Below are positions 23,701 to 34,639 of a stretch of DNA of 64,000 nt, one piece after another. Source of the DNA: Ulota crispa (Eukaryota > Streptophyta > Bryopsida > Orthotrichales > Orthotrichaceae); the NCBI GenBank assembly GCA_963920765.1, contig OY987243.1, positions 10,602,001 to 10,666,000 on the forward strand, written 5' to 3'. Under the pieces are notes generated by a model, which had not been told where the DNA came from, did not search any database, and saw nothing but the letters and a program-made list of their open reading frames with translations. A program made the position numbers and the translations under genes. The first letter of the stretch is position 1. Every line of letters starts with the position of its first letter.

Positions 23701-24192
23701 AGTGTTGAACCTCATTGCAATCAATTTGGCACCTCAAATTCAAAAACAACATCTGGAAGAAGGGTTAGCCGTTGATATTGCACAAAGTTCAGGGTATGCA
23801 ACTGGATGAAAAATTTGGTAAGTTTTCATTGCGCAGATCAAAAAACTATAACAGCCAAAGACAACAAATTGTCAAATATTTGATAAGTTTTCACTGCACA
23901 GATCGAAAGACTATCACGATCAAAGACAACAAGTTGTCAAATATGGAGAGGCTAGATTTGGGGCAGGGGTTAATCCTCATCCCTAACTGACCTGTCTTGA
24001 TTTCTCATCAGCTTCTTTGTAATACAGATGCTCCTCAACAATTATGTTAGCGGTGGTGGCTATGGAAGGGCCCGAGGACGGTGGTTGTTGCGAGCTTGTG
24101 CACACAGTTGAAGGCGCAGCAGCAGCAGCAGACGTCGTCCCGGGAAACAGTGCCTTCAAAGCTGACAAGCAAATCGTAGGCAAGGCAGCCAT
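20776..24192 (-). CDS. thylakoid-lumen pentapeptide-repeat protein, TL17.4 type
   Basis: Eight exons on the minus strand (24192-23992, 22901-22779, 22519-22424, 22171-22099, 21922-21861, 21257-21176, 21030-20970, 20830-20776) join in phase to 753 nt, 250 residues. Residues 1-67 are Ser/Ala-rich transit peptide. Residues 86-106 are a hydrophobic thylakoid-transfer segment ending PALA, a lumenal peptidase site. From GGGPYGQEVTRGQDLTG onward come pentapeptide repeats of A(D/N)LXX type (DLTGADLTDADLRGCDF). The end, with VNPVTGNSTRETLLC, is the conserved tail of Arabidopsis At5g53490-type proteins. The repeats form a right-handed quadrilateral helix; the precise lumen role is unsettled. No twin-arginine is visible before the hydrophobic segment. 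Every junction is GT-AG. Intron 1 is largely transposon. Confidence 0.93.
22986..23509. mobile_element. element family H (TIR AGGTAGGAGGCTC-like), copy in intron 1
   Basis: It starts AGGTAGAAGGCTCATGAATG and shares about 250 bases with 26238-26516 and 53516-53830. The inner inverted blocks CTAAAATGGTGCACCTCC and GGAGATGCACCATTTTAG form a hairpin. It sits in intron 1 of the TL17.4 gene. Confidence 0.65.
23659..23973. mobile_element. TTAA-flanked element in intron 1
   Basis: Left TTAACCCCTAAGCGC, right GGGGCAGGGGTTAA. 315 bases. Its right TTAA ends 18 bases from the donor side of exon 1 (exon edge 23992). It contains a 65-base tandem duplication. Confidence 0.6.
23814..23943. repeat. 65-bp tandem duplication inside the TTAA element
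   Basis: Two units start at 23814 and 23879 (TTTGGTAAGTTTTCA and TTTGATAAGTTTTCA) at about 82% identity. Confidence 0.85.
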
Positions 24193-24703
24193 AGCAGCAA
24201 CTCTCACAAACCACTAAGGATGATGATAATGATCCTGCCCAGCTCTGCTCCTGTGATTCTCCAGAATGACAAATGCCACCACCACACCGATGCTAAGGTT
24301 TGGCTATGGCAACGTTGCAATTGTGACAGAAAGCTTAACACACGAAAGCTAAGTGGTGATCTTTGTTTCTATCAAAAGTGGGTGCACTACTTTACTTAAC
24401 TACAGGATAGAATGATAAACCTGTCTTTGTAGAGAACTGGAGGGGTGTTGCAAAATTGAGCAGAAGTGCTGCTCTTTGTGCGGAGTTGGAGGAGAATGGT
24501 GGTGGGTGCTTCAAAAGTGTTGGTTTTTGCGAGATTTGGAGGGTGGGGCGGAGTCGATGACTTGGCCGATAAGATTCGGCTGCAGAAGTCTCAAGCCCAG
24601 TCATCACCGGGCGGGGTTCTTCACTAGGCAACTTCACCCACGGTACTGTAAGAGCACCGCCACTAAGCCTCTAAGGTAGGAGGCTCATGAATGGATCATC
24701 TAA

Positions 24704-26236
24704 GGCCCGGTTCAGACTACAGTAGAGCTTCTCTAAACTGATATTGTCTAAGCTAATGTCTCCAATAAGTTAACCCTTAAAGGATCACGCGACCATATTT
24801 TGGTCGCTGGGAATGGTTTTTGGCCTGTAGGTTGAAATCGCTTAATAATTTGGAATTTGGTTTTGAAGTACGCATGTGATCACAAGAACTTTGTATCCAT
24901 CTAAAAAATAACAATGCAATTGGGTATGTGAGTTGATAAATAATGGTGTTCATATAGCATGGCTTCAGAATACGTATCCAATTTTTGTCAAAGATGGATC
25001 AAAGCAACAACACAATACATCAAGTATGCAAGAAGAATATCAATCTTCAATTGCACAATTCTAAAAAATTTCAAATTGCTTAAGAAATATGCTGATATTG
25101 TTTTCATATACGGTAGTAGTATAATTGTAGTATTTGAAGATGTACTGAAATGGTGTTGTCATTTTGGCTGTAAAATTTGTCATCCTACATTTAAGGCCAA
25201 TTCTTGATTGTTTCCACCAAATGGATTTTCCAGAATAATTATCAAATTTCTTGTAGAATTGTTTTAGAGTAGCAAAGAAAGTGGGATTTTTGACCCTTTT
25301 TGTCCACTTAGCTACACCTTGTAATTGCTATATTTGTCTATTTTGTGTGAAACTAGTCTTGTTGGAAAGGTGGGAAACCTTGCTTTTTAGAAATGTAAGG
25401 CTCTTTTCAATCAAAGCTTGCATGAAAGGTTAACATTCAAAACTAAACAAGAATGAAACACAAGAGATTTTCCACATACGGCTCACTCAATCATTATAAT
25501 ATTTCACCTCTAACGGTAGATCTAGCTGAAATTTTGGTGCTTTACAATAAACAAGGTGTACTTCCCATTTGTATGGTTGGATTATTGAAAATGGGTCCAT
25601 ATTTGAGTCAATTCCAAATTCAAAGCTTACAGCCCTTGTTTTCAGTGGATTTTGTGAAAAAAGGTGTGGTCGTTAAAGGATTAATATACTGCACTAATTT
25701 CAAAGTGAGCCGCATGATATAAACAAACAAAACTAAGTATGTAGCCTCACAAAAATTGATGTTAGTCATGGACAATTACAATTCATTAAGGCTTTGTTAT
25801 GTTCCCAATGCTACCCGTGGCAAGTAGACACTACCTTTGAGGTTAGTGTAATTACACTTCCAAAAATTCAATTAACGACCTGCGTAAACTAATATTGCCC
25901 ATGCAATTCCAACCATATTAGTTTACAGAGGTTCTATTGTAGCAACCAATTGAAATATCTCAAACGTGATTGGTTGAAATATGACTTTTTTTTGCTGCAC
26001 AGTTCAAACTGAGGGTTTGTCTGGTACTTTAACATCCATGTTCACCAACCAATATAGTCACATTAGCGGCCATGATAGTGAAGTTTTGGGGCTTGCTCCA
26101 AGGGTGGTACCAAACTTGTCCGCTAGAAGCACACTCTTGAATGACACACAATGACATGGAAAAGTTTTTGACAGACAAATCAACAGCAAGAGTGCCAGTT
26201 CTGTTGCTTCATTTGGTCGCTAGTTTGAATCAGACC
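24704..26236. mobile_element. PIF/Harbinger-type MITE with TAA target duplication
   Basis: Termini GGCCCGGTTCAGACTA and, in complement, GGTCTGATTCAAACTA. TAA lies on both sides (24701-24703, 26237-26239), and the uninterrupted family H copy at 22986 reads CCTAAGGG at this point, which shows the empty site. A 3-bp TAA duplication and G-rich ends are typical of PIF/Harbinger. Non-coding, 1533 bases, with another element nested inside. Confidence 0.75.
24770..25684. mobile_element. TTAA element nested in the PIF MITE
   Basis: The left end TTAACCCTTAAAGGATCA is followed by a hairpin GCGACC/GGTCGC with loop ATATTTT. The right end is probably GGTCGTTAAAGGATTAA at 25668-25684, with one weak position after the TTAA. 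The right boundary is less certain than the left. Confidence 0.5.
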
Positions 26237-26893
26237 TAAGGGCTAAAACTAAATTTTGGGAAGGTGGAACTTCTTGAAACATTTTTCAGTAAATTTTCCT
26301 TTAAAGCCAAGAGGAATTTGCATTTGATCCAAATTGTTTCATATTTTTTGGAGTTTTGTGGAATTAGTTATGAAATTTTGAAGTTGAAATAGCAAGGGAC
26401 TCTAAAATGGATCACCTCCTCAAATGTACATTATATGTACATTGTTAAAGCCTATGAAAAACAACATGTATAATAATGGTACATTTGAGAAGATGATCCA
26501 TTTTAGAACTTGAGCCAAATTAGAGCCCTTGCATTAGTTAGCATAGTGGAGGGTCAAGCCCCACTTCTAGGGAAACTTTTGGGGATTTTTTTGGGCTTAA
26601 TACTTTTGCCAAATCACAAATGTCCAAAGTCCAGTGGTAATAAATGGAGGGATCCGCCAACATTTATCCAAGTTTTATCAAATTTGTCGTAAATAGCTTC
26701 TTTTTGCCAAAAAAATGCCCTACCACCCTTTATCGGATTAGAGGCCGGAAGCTACCGGCATTCCAAGGCCTACCAAGGCATTTTTTTGTTTTGCTACACC
26801 TTTATTGGTGACAATCCATTAGGTAATGAATGGAAGGACCTGTCCATATTGGTCTAAATCCGTCAAAGTTATTGCTAAATAATGACATTTTGC

Positions 26894-27115
26894 TTAACCT
26901 CTGAAGGACCGAGTCCTTTTTTTTTGTGAAAATCACTCAAAAACTACTACATTTGGGGGAATGAGTAGAATAGTAGGAAAATATTTAAAAAAAATTGAAA
27001 CCCAACCGTAAAATCTTGCCCTAGACTATAGGAAGTACTTGTGGAAAAAATATTAGCTCATTTTAGATGTAGAGGAGTGAGATCTTGACATCTAAGTGAA
27101 TTTGTTTGTTATTTT
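26894..27115. mobile_element. partial family 1 TTAA element
   Basis: TTAACCTCTGAAGGACCGAG and about 220 following bases align with the left end of 2452-3387. The alignment ends just before the CACTA element. Confidence 0.6.
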
Positions 27116-27294
27116 CTTATTGCCCAACACTAGTAGAAAACTCTGTCCAAAACAACAAAAAATCAACAATTTCTTATTGTTTTGGGCACTTGCACACTCT
27201 AATTGACTAATTTAACATAATTCTGTAAAAAAATACCTACGTTTTGTTCATTTAAACACCATTGTCTCAATCAGCAAAAAATTTACAATCTTCC

Positions 27295-27490
27295 AAACTC
27301 TACTTTGGAATCTTTGAGCATCATTTGGAAAGCTTTTAGAATATTTTTGGAATGTTTGAGAATCTTTTCAAAAAATAAAGAATCTTTGAGAATCTTTCAA
27401 AATCTTTCAAAATCTTTCAAAAATCTTTCAAAATCTTTTTGGAATTTCTAAGAGTCTTCCTTGGAATCTTTGAGAATCTTTTTGAAATCT
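27295..27490. repeat. AATCTTT-rich minisatellite
   Basis: Irregular repeats of GAATCTTT(G/C)A and AAAATCTTTC lie inside the CACTA element, with weaker copies continuing to about 27760. Confidence 0.7.
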
Positions 27491-28483
27491 TTAGTTATGA
27501 AATTTGTTAAAATACTTCAAAACCTTTATAAAAATAGAATCTCTTAGACTCAATTATAGTTGTTTTAGAATCTTTTTGAAATTCATTAAAATACTTTAAA
27601 ATATTTTTTCATAAAAAACTATTAGAATAGTATGGGTTGATTTTGAAATCTTTCTAGAATCTTTTTGAACTACATGAAAATGTTTTGAAGTTTAAAAAAA
27701 TAAAAGCAAGTTTCAAGAAAATTAGAATCTTTTAGAATTGAGTGTGGCTAAAATCTTCACTTTCACAATTTGATATGATTTAACAGTAGTAGCCATTAAA
27801 GTCTACTAAAAACATGACCAAAACAACAAGAAATCAACAGTTTTTTGTTGAGCTGAACACTTTTGGACACAACAAAACAATAGATAAACAACAATTTTCT
27901 ATTGATTTGGACACTTTTGGACACAACTTCATTAATTCAACAAAATTTTATATAAAATGTACACCATTTGTTGTTTTAAATACCAAAATTTCTTTATGAA
28001 AAAATATAAAAGATACCCTTCAATTCCTTTAGAAAATCACATGTGTTGTTCAAAGATCAAATGTATCAAAAATACCCTTGGCTTTTTGCAAACCCCAAGT
28101 AGATCACTTAGCGCATTTTACAAATGACGTGCGGCATAATATAGCAAGGGTTTTATTCATTGGAGATAAAATTTATAACAGAATTACAAATAAAAATGGG
28201 AACATTTAAAGTGTTAAATCCCGTATAAATAATATGGCTACTCAAAAAATTTGGGATATTATTAATTTTTATAAGTAATATAGAGTAATAAGTATTCAAA
28301 TATCCTATGCAATACTATATATACTCATTTATTCAGTAAAGGTCAGAGGTATCCTATGCAATATTGCATTAGTATGGATCTTTACTGAAGGGGTGGGTAT
28401 ACAATGGGCCAGCTGTACTAAATGAAAAGTTTAAGATGTGATGGTTGATGGATGTTGGATGACTCTGGCTTTCCGGCTTAGGG

Positions 28484-28805
28484 TTTGAACAAGCTGAATT
28501 TGGAAACTTTGAATTTAGATTTAGATTCAAAAATCTTGATTTAATCTAGAACCTCAAAGCCTAAAGGAGATTATTGAGGAGATTACAATTGAACAATGTC
28601 CAATAGAAAAGCTTAGCTAGGGAACAAATTATTATGTTTCCCTTGTTTCTAAAAGAAGCTAAGCATTTTCATTAGGATTTGTTCAATTGTATTCTCCTTC
28701 AAAGTTCTAGACTAAAGCAAGGTTTTTGATTCCAAATCTGAATTCAAATTTTTCTAATTCAACTTGTTGATGGCAAATATCTAAAACTTACCCTCTTGTG
28801 GTAAA
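28484..28805. mobile_element. foldback element family D, copy 3
   Basis: Inverted arms around 28625 match 11298-11695 (TTTAATCTAGAACCTCAAAG and the complement of TTTGAAGTTCTAGACTAAAG). The outer ends are less clear. Confidence 0.6.
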
Positions 28806-29148
28806 CTGCTTTGCATGTGAACAATGTAGGAGTTAGTGGTGAGATACTGCAGTGGATTTAGCAAGAAGCAAGGTGGATTTAGTAATTCCCTTTACTTAAG
28901 AGTTTATTTTTCCATTTTATAAAGAAAATAGCCTAGGAAAAAATGGAATCTCCAAAGCCGTATAAGTAATTATACAATGCCCTAAAATAGGCCATTTTAC
29001 CAAATTGTATAACTATAGAGGCCCTTTATTTTTGCCTAGGAGGTAAATAGCCCCCTAGATATTACCACCTTGCCGCACATGGGTACCCAAACATACTAAG
29101 AGTGATCTACCCGAGTTGCAATCATATCAACAATGCCTCTAATATATT

Positions 29149-29452
29149 GGAAAATTATTAGAAATGCTCCTCAACTATTTTAAATTATCAAATATCTTTG
29201 TGTTGTATGATAACCAAGGGTATACTTAAATTCAGATTCTTACAAAAAAACCAAAAGTGATTTTTACATTTCAAACAACACAAGGGTATATTTGACATTT
29301 TAAAATAGAAGAGCAATTTCAAAAAATTTCCAAAATACTAGAACTATAACTGATACTCCTACAAAAAATAAGGGGTATTTTTGATGTCTTAAATATTTGA
29401 GGCGTAAATTTGATATTTTGAAATTATTGAAGGGTATTTTAATTATTTTTCC
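29149..29452. mobile_element. MITE family G, copy 1
   Basis: Terminal inverted repeats near GGAAAATTATTAGAAATGCTC resemble those of 44196-44765. The recurring block (A/G)GGGTATTT-TGAT-TTT occurs in both orientations. Confidence 0.5.
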
Positions 29453-30040
29453 TTCCTTTATTCACCAAATCAAACAAAATAAACAAAATCTTACGAATTA
29501 GTTTTAGAACCTTTAAAAACATTCAAAAATATTTAAAAGTGTATAGAATTTTGATTTTATAATTGCAAGGTTTTATTTCCATGTCTTTTTCCAATTTCAT
29601 GTTTATTAAAGCTAGCAAACTATGAAGGCTATTTTAACAAAATAAGGTTTTTTTTTCCATGAAAATTAGCACTTAAAAATATTTAAAATTGAAGCCAACC
29701 TTCACCTACAACAATCTTTTTGAGAATTTTGATTTCCAATCAAAAGTTATAAACAAAATCAAAAAGCTAGAAATATACATATTTTTTAAAATTTCTACAT
29801 ACCTTTGATTTTTGCTTATAACTTTTGATTAAAAGATTGAAATCCAAAATAGTTTGTAGGAAGTGATATTACACTACATTAATCAACTTTTTGTAGTATT
29901 AAATACTTTGAAAAAAATCCTTTTGAAGGCCAAAATAGCCTCCAAAGTCTACAAGCTTTGCAAAGTAATTAAAAGTATTCTCATATAGTGTACAAATATA
30001 TGTTTAATAATTGTTTGTGCACATGCTTGTGTGAGTACTA

Positions 30041-30215
30041 TGGTGGTCAAGTGGGCTAACTTAGAGGGCTTAAGTAGGAAGCCCAAGGTTTGGGGTTCGA
30101 CCCCTAGCCCCAATGCCTTTGGCTAGGGCCCTTAGCTACAATGCAGCTGTTGCTTGGCCAATTTCCAAAATTTTCTTTTCTTTTTCCGCAAAATTATTAT
30201 GAAAAAAAAACTAAG
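30041..30215 (+). mobile_element. tRNA-derived SINE candidate
   Basis: A polymerase III box A (TGGTCAAGTGGG, 30044-30055) and box B (GGTTCGACCCC, 30094-30104) lie 50 bases apart, as in tRNAs with a long variable arm (Leu/Ser type). GGGG-TTCGA-CCCC forms a T arm, and GGGCT/AGCCC flanks an oversized anticodon loop, so it is not a working tRNA. About 70 unrelated bases and an A-rich tail follow. No second copy in the window. Confidence 0.55.
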
Positions 30216-30371
30216 AAAAAACCACTTATAAATATCAGATAATCAACAAAAAATCAACAAGAAAAACAACAAACTCTTGTTGAAAAGTATCCAAACTAAC
30301 GCGTTTAAAGCAACAAAAAAAACAAGTACAGTTAATTTACTGTTGATTTTGCGCTAAATTTTCTAGTAGTG

Positions 30372-32720
30372 TTTTTGAGCAATATAAAAGATGAGAGTTA
30401 TTTAAGGATGCTAGATTGTATATGTAATTTTCAAGTGTATTACTATTTGATTTTATTACAATATAAATTAAAAACTACAAATTTTCTTTAAAAATATATT
30501 TAATGCATATCAATTATGTTTGACTATAAGAAACATCAATCTATTTTAATCCTAATTTTTGTAAAGTTAATCCTAAATTTTTCTTATTTGTATATTAATT
30601 TTTTAAAATCACTTGTAAATTTAATGTGTTATTAAGAAAAAACAATTAAGTCAAAAGATAGACTTAGTTTTGATTTTTTTTGTTTAAACCATTTATATGA
30701 TCAATTAACAGATATTTAATAAATCAAGTTTTTAACATATCAATTTAGTATATTTTGTATCTAAAATTTATTAATAAATATAAAATTCTTCAATATATAA
30801 TTATTATTAACCACAAGATCAAGTTTTGTGGCAGCATAAGACTCAATTATTTATTTTTTATAAAAAAATACAAACAAATTTAAAATCATACATTCTATGA
30901 TATAAAAACTTAAATATAAAATGTGTGAACTATAAACTTATGAATAAATTAACAATACAATTGCAGTAATATTTGATTTGTAGCAATTCTTGAAATAAGA
31001 TTTTAAGTTTAATTTTTTTTCAAAGTTATAAAATTCATTTTAATCAATGGCCACCTGCATAAACAAAACAGAAATAATTTGATTTTTCTTTTCAATATCA
31101 GCAGCAAAAGTCCATATACTATACAATTACTTTAAAAAAAAAAATTTGGTTGAGATTTTTCATTTATTAAACATGACATTCTATTTAAGAAAAAAATTTG
31201 AAATATTTAGCTACATTTTAAAAATCTTTAGCCATAAAATTTTCTTTATTTGTTCAAACATAGCATATTCTTCATATAAAAATTTTGATTTCTTTTTCAA
31301 TTTATATCTTTCTTTTTTTTAATTCTCTTGACTGAAATTAAAAACAAAGATAAAATAATATTGTAGTTGTCTCCAATTAGAAAAATTATGGACATAATTT
31401 TAATAATTTGAAAAAAAAATCATTTTAAGGTTTAGAGTTGATTGAATATAAATGATTAAAAATTGTAATAACATCCTTAAATAAAATGATAAAAATGTCT
31501 ATCTTGGTAAAATCATATAAGATTTTAAATGAAGGAAAAAAATGGAATAGGATGGAAAGCGGATTACAATTATATATTTTTGCTAGAACAATATATTTTT
31601 TATCCATGGTTGAAAAAATCTAACAATTTTTTGCAAATATATAAAAAATATGGAAATTTAATAACTCAAATTTGTGATGTTTCTCACAAAAGATTCAAGA
31701 ATTTTGCAAATTAAAACTAGGACTTTAAAAGAGGCTATTACAATTTGCATATTAGATTTTGGCCAAACTGAGTTTCTTGATTTTGGTTCAAAAAGAGCAA
31801 GTTTTTGCAAGTAATTTGACATTTACATTCAAAAAATTCTAATTGTATTCAATGTGACCATATTAATATTAACTTTTCATATAAAATCTAGAATGTAATA
31901 GCTCTATTATATAAAAAAATTGCAATTAATAACAATGATTTTTTTTGTACTTGATATCAGTTTGTTATATTTTCATACAAAATCCACTTAGATGTTAATA
32001 ATTGTAATGGAGTAATGGAAATTCTTTGAGATAATAATACCCATTCTTATGTTATACTTGAATCAAAAAACTGTTACCAACTGTACCACAATTAGTACTT
32101 TGATACAAATTAGTTAGTATTTGCTTTATTGACAGCAAAATTTGATAAAAAACAAGGCCATGAGGTTAAGAATTCAAATTGCACCGTGTTTGGCAGATTG
32201 TTGAAAATAAATTACAAAAGACTATTATAATTTAACAAAAAAGCTTTGTACGAAAGGCTAATGTTGTGTGTTAGAATTTAACCTTGATATGCATTTTTTA
32301 TCTGTCTCTGTTATCAAAATTGACCACATGTGTCTGTAATTTGAATCTTTGAACCAAATTTGAAATTGTATCTTGAATATTGATTTTTAAATTTTGAAAT
32401 TTTATCTAACATCATTTATATAAACACACTTTATTTTGTTCTTGATTATTCAAGTAATAAATATAATCAATAAGTTTTTAGCTTTGAATTAATTTTAATA
32501 TCTTTAAAATAAACACATCCTAATACAATGTGATTCTAATTATGTCCTTATATAGCAAATAGAAATGTTGACAATATTAACATAAAATTATTTGAATTTC
32601 ACAATTATATAAATATAATGTTGCATATCACATGAAAAGTGGCTTGACTTTAGACAATATATAATGTAAACATGTATTACATCATTTTATATGTGTATAC
32701 AATTTATAAAAAATATAGAT

Positions 32721-32767
<47 letters not shown>

Positions 32768-34081
32768 CAAATTTTTAGAACAAATACTTATTACAAATTT
32801 ATAATTAATCAAATACTAATGAATTTATTATTTAAAAAATTAATTTAATAATGAAGTTTTTAAAACTGATAATTTGTGTTAAAATTTCATCTAATATTGA
32901 TAGTATTAAAAATATGAAATAATAGTTCATTTTAGTTTTAATATTTTAGTTTAATAGTATGTTTATTAAATGATCTAGTGATAATTTCTCTTAACCTTAG
33001 AAATGTAATTTAGATATAAAGAATTCCATAAATGAACAAAAATCTTTAGATGTAATACAAAATGTACATATTCATCTTTAAAATTTTGTATTAAAACAAA
33101 AAAAAATTATACAATAATTTAATAGGTGTTTTCATATCATGTAAAAATTATTGACATTAAACACAAAATCAAAACAAAATCGAAGTAACAAAAAACCATT
33201 GTGAAACACAATTACTATTATTTTAATCACATTTTTATTGTTTATGAGTCATTTTAATATTTATTTCTTACAGTAAAAGAATTGAATATAGACAAATTTA
33301 ACATACTGTATATCAAATCATTATGATGATTAAAATAATTTAAAGCACATAAACTTGACATAAAAATACTGTCATACAATACAAACAGTATATGTAGAAG
33401 CAAATATTTAAAAAAAATTGTGTAGTGTATGCAATATTATACTATTTAGATGTTGATATAATTTGATTGGAAAACTTGAATAATTATCAACTTTGTCACG
33501 TAAAAACAAAAACACAAATTCATATAAATTATAATAAGTTGGTTGCAAATTTAATCACTTACGATACTGTTTTTTATTGTACGGAAATAATATTTTTCAA
33601 ACAGCCTTGCCATTGCTATTCTAAATATCTTTCACATATACGAACCTTTTAATTTGATGATTATATTAATACAGCTTCTAAAAGCAATATTTGCAACATT
33701 TACAAACAAAATTTTGTATGAACACTTGAGCTCTTAGAAAAACATCTTTATTGCATCTATTAAATGTTAATATACTCTACTCATATTTACGCAAAAATTT
33801 AAGAAGATTTGGACATCAACTATGCGAAATAATTAAATTTGATCTAATACTGTTTATATATAATTCAACTACATCAAAGATAATTCAAATAATAGAATAC
33901 AATTTATAATCTTCTGCATTATAAAAAATATTAAATATATGTTGACTTAAATAAAATTTAGTTGCACAATACTCATTAGCAAAAATACTTATATGTCCAT
34001 TAATATTATGTTTGTTCTTTCAAGGCTTTTACCTTCAATCTCGTTTGCACATGCACTATATTCAAAGTATTAATGAAATTA
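30372..34081. other. very AT-rich gene-free stretch
   Basis: Composition is roughly 75-80% A+T. ORFs are short with biased low-complexity products. I see no RNA gene or element boundary apart from the AT microsatellite. Confidence 0.5.
32724..32763. repeat. (AT)n microsatellite
   Basis: About 20 uninterrupted AT units. Confidence 0.95.
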
Positions 34082-34639
34082 GGCCCACTTTATACTTGGG
34101 GTCAATTTGGGGATTGGCTTGAACTCTTCAAATCTCAACCAATAAAATCGCTCAATTTTCCTCAATCCAGTCCAAGGGCTTTATGCTAAGACTGGACTAG
34201 AAAGTCATTAAATCTTACATGGCATCCTGGCACTCTTTTGGCGCCAAAATTTCCAGCCCAAGCAAACAAATGAGGACAAGGTTTTTGCCGGCTGTAACTT
34301 ACAACTTGGGTTGGATTGCCATCGGGCTGCTTCTTGGCTCTTTTCCGCCATTGCGCTACGCTTTGAGTCTGATTTGCCATTGCGCTGTTTTTGCGCTCTA
34401 ATCCGCCATACCACTACTCCTTTTGCTCAAATTTGTCATTAAGCTCTGCCTTCTCTTCCTCTTCATCCTCTCCTTTTTGCCTTCTCTTCTTTTTGTGCTT
34501 CTCTTTGCCTTATTACACTGCTTCGTCTTTTTTGAAGTATTTTTTGTTATTTGAGGTTAGTTGTGTTGCTTGACTTTTGTGGTTTTGGGTTTTGTAGGTT
34601 ATAGAGACTTTGGCGGAGCAAGCACAATAGATGCCAAAT

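Larger units (their letters stand above)
24674..26516. mobile_element. element family H copy, split by a nested MITE
   Basis: The left part 24674-24703 (AGGTAGGAGGCTCATGAATG) and right part 26237-26516 (from TAAGGGCTAAAACT) are the two halves of a family H copy like 22986-23509, interrupted by the PIF-type MITE. The right half ends in a hairpin CTAAAATGGATCACCTCC / GATGATCCATTTTAG. Confidence 0.65.
27128..30371. mobile_element. non-autonomous CACTA (En/Spm) element
   Basis: The left terminus CACTAGTAGAAAA and the right terminus, in complement CACTACTAGAAAA, match at 12 of 13 bases and fit the plant CACTA consensus. Both subterminal regions are rich in CAACAA/AAATCAAC motifs in several orientations, as in binding-site arrays of this superfamily. 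3.2 kb without transposase. I could not confirm a 3-bp target duplication (CAA versus TTT). It holds a foldback element, a MITE and a SINE. Confidence 0.75.

Noticed and set aside
24392-24637. minus-strand frame of 81 codons upstream of the TL17.4 gene
   Set aside because: It begins on GTG and lies in the expected promoter or leader; the real start at 24192 has a transit peptide and in-phase exons.
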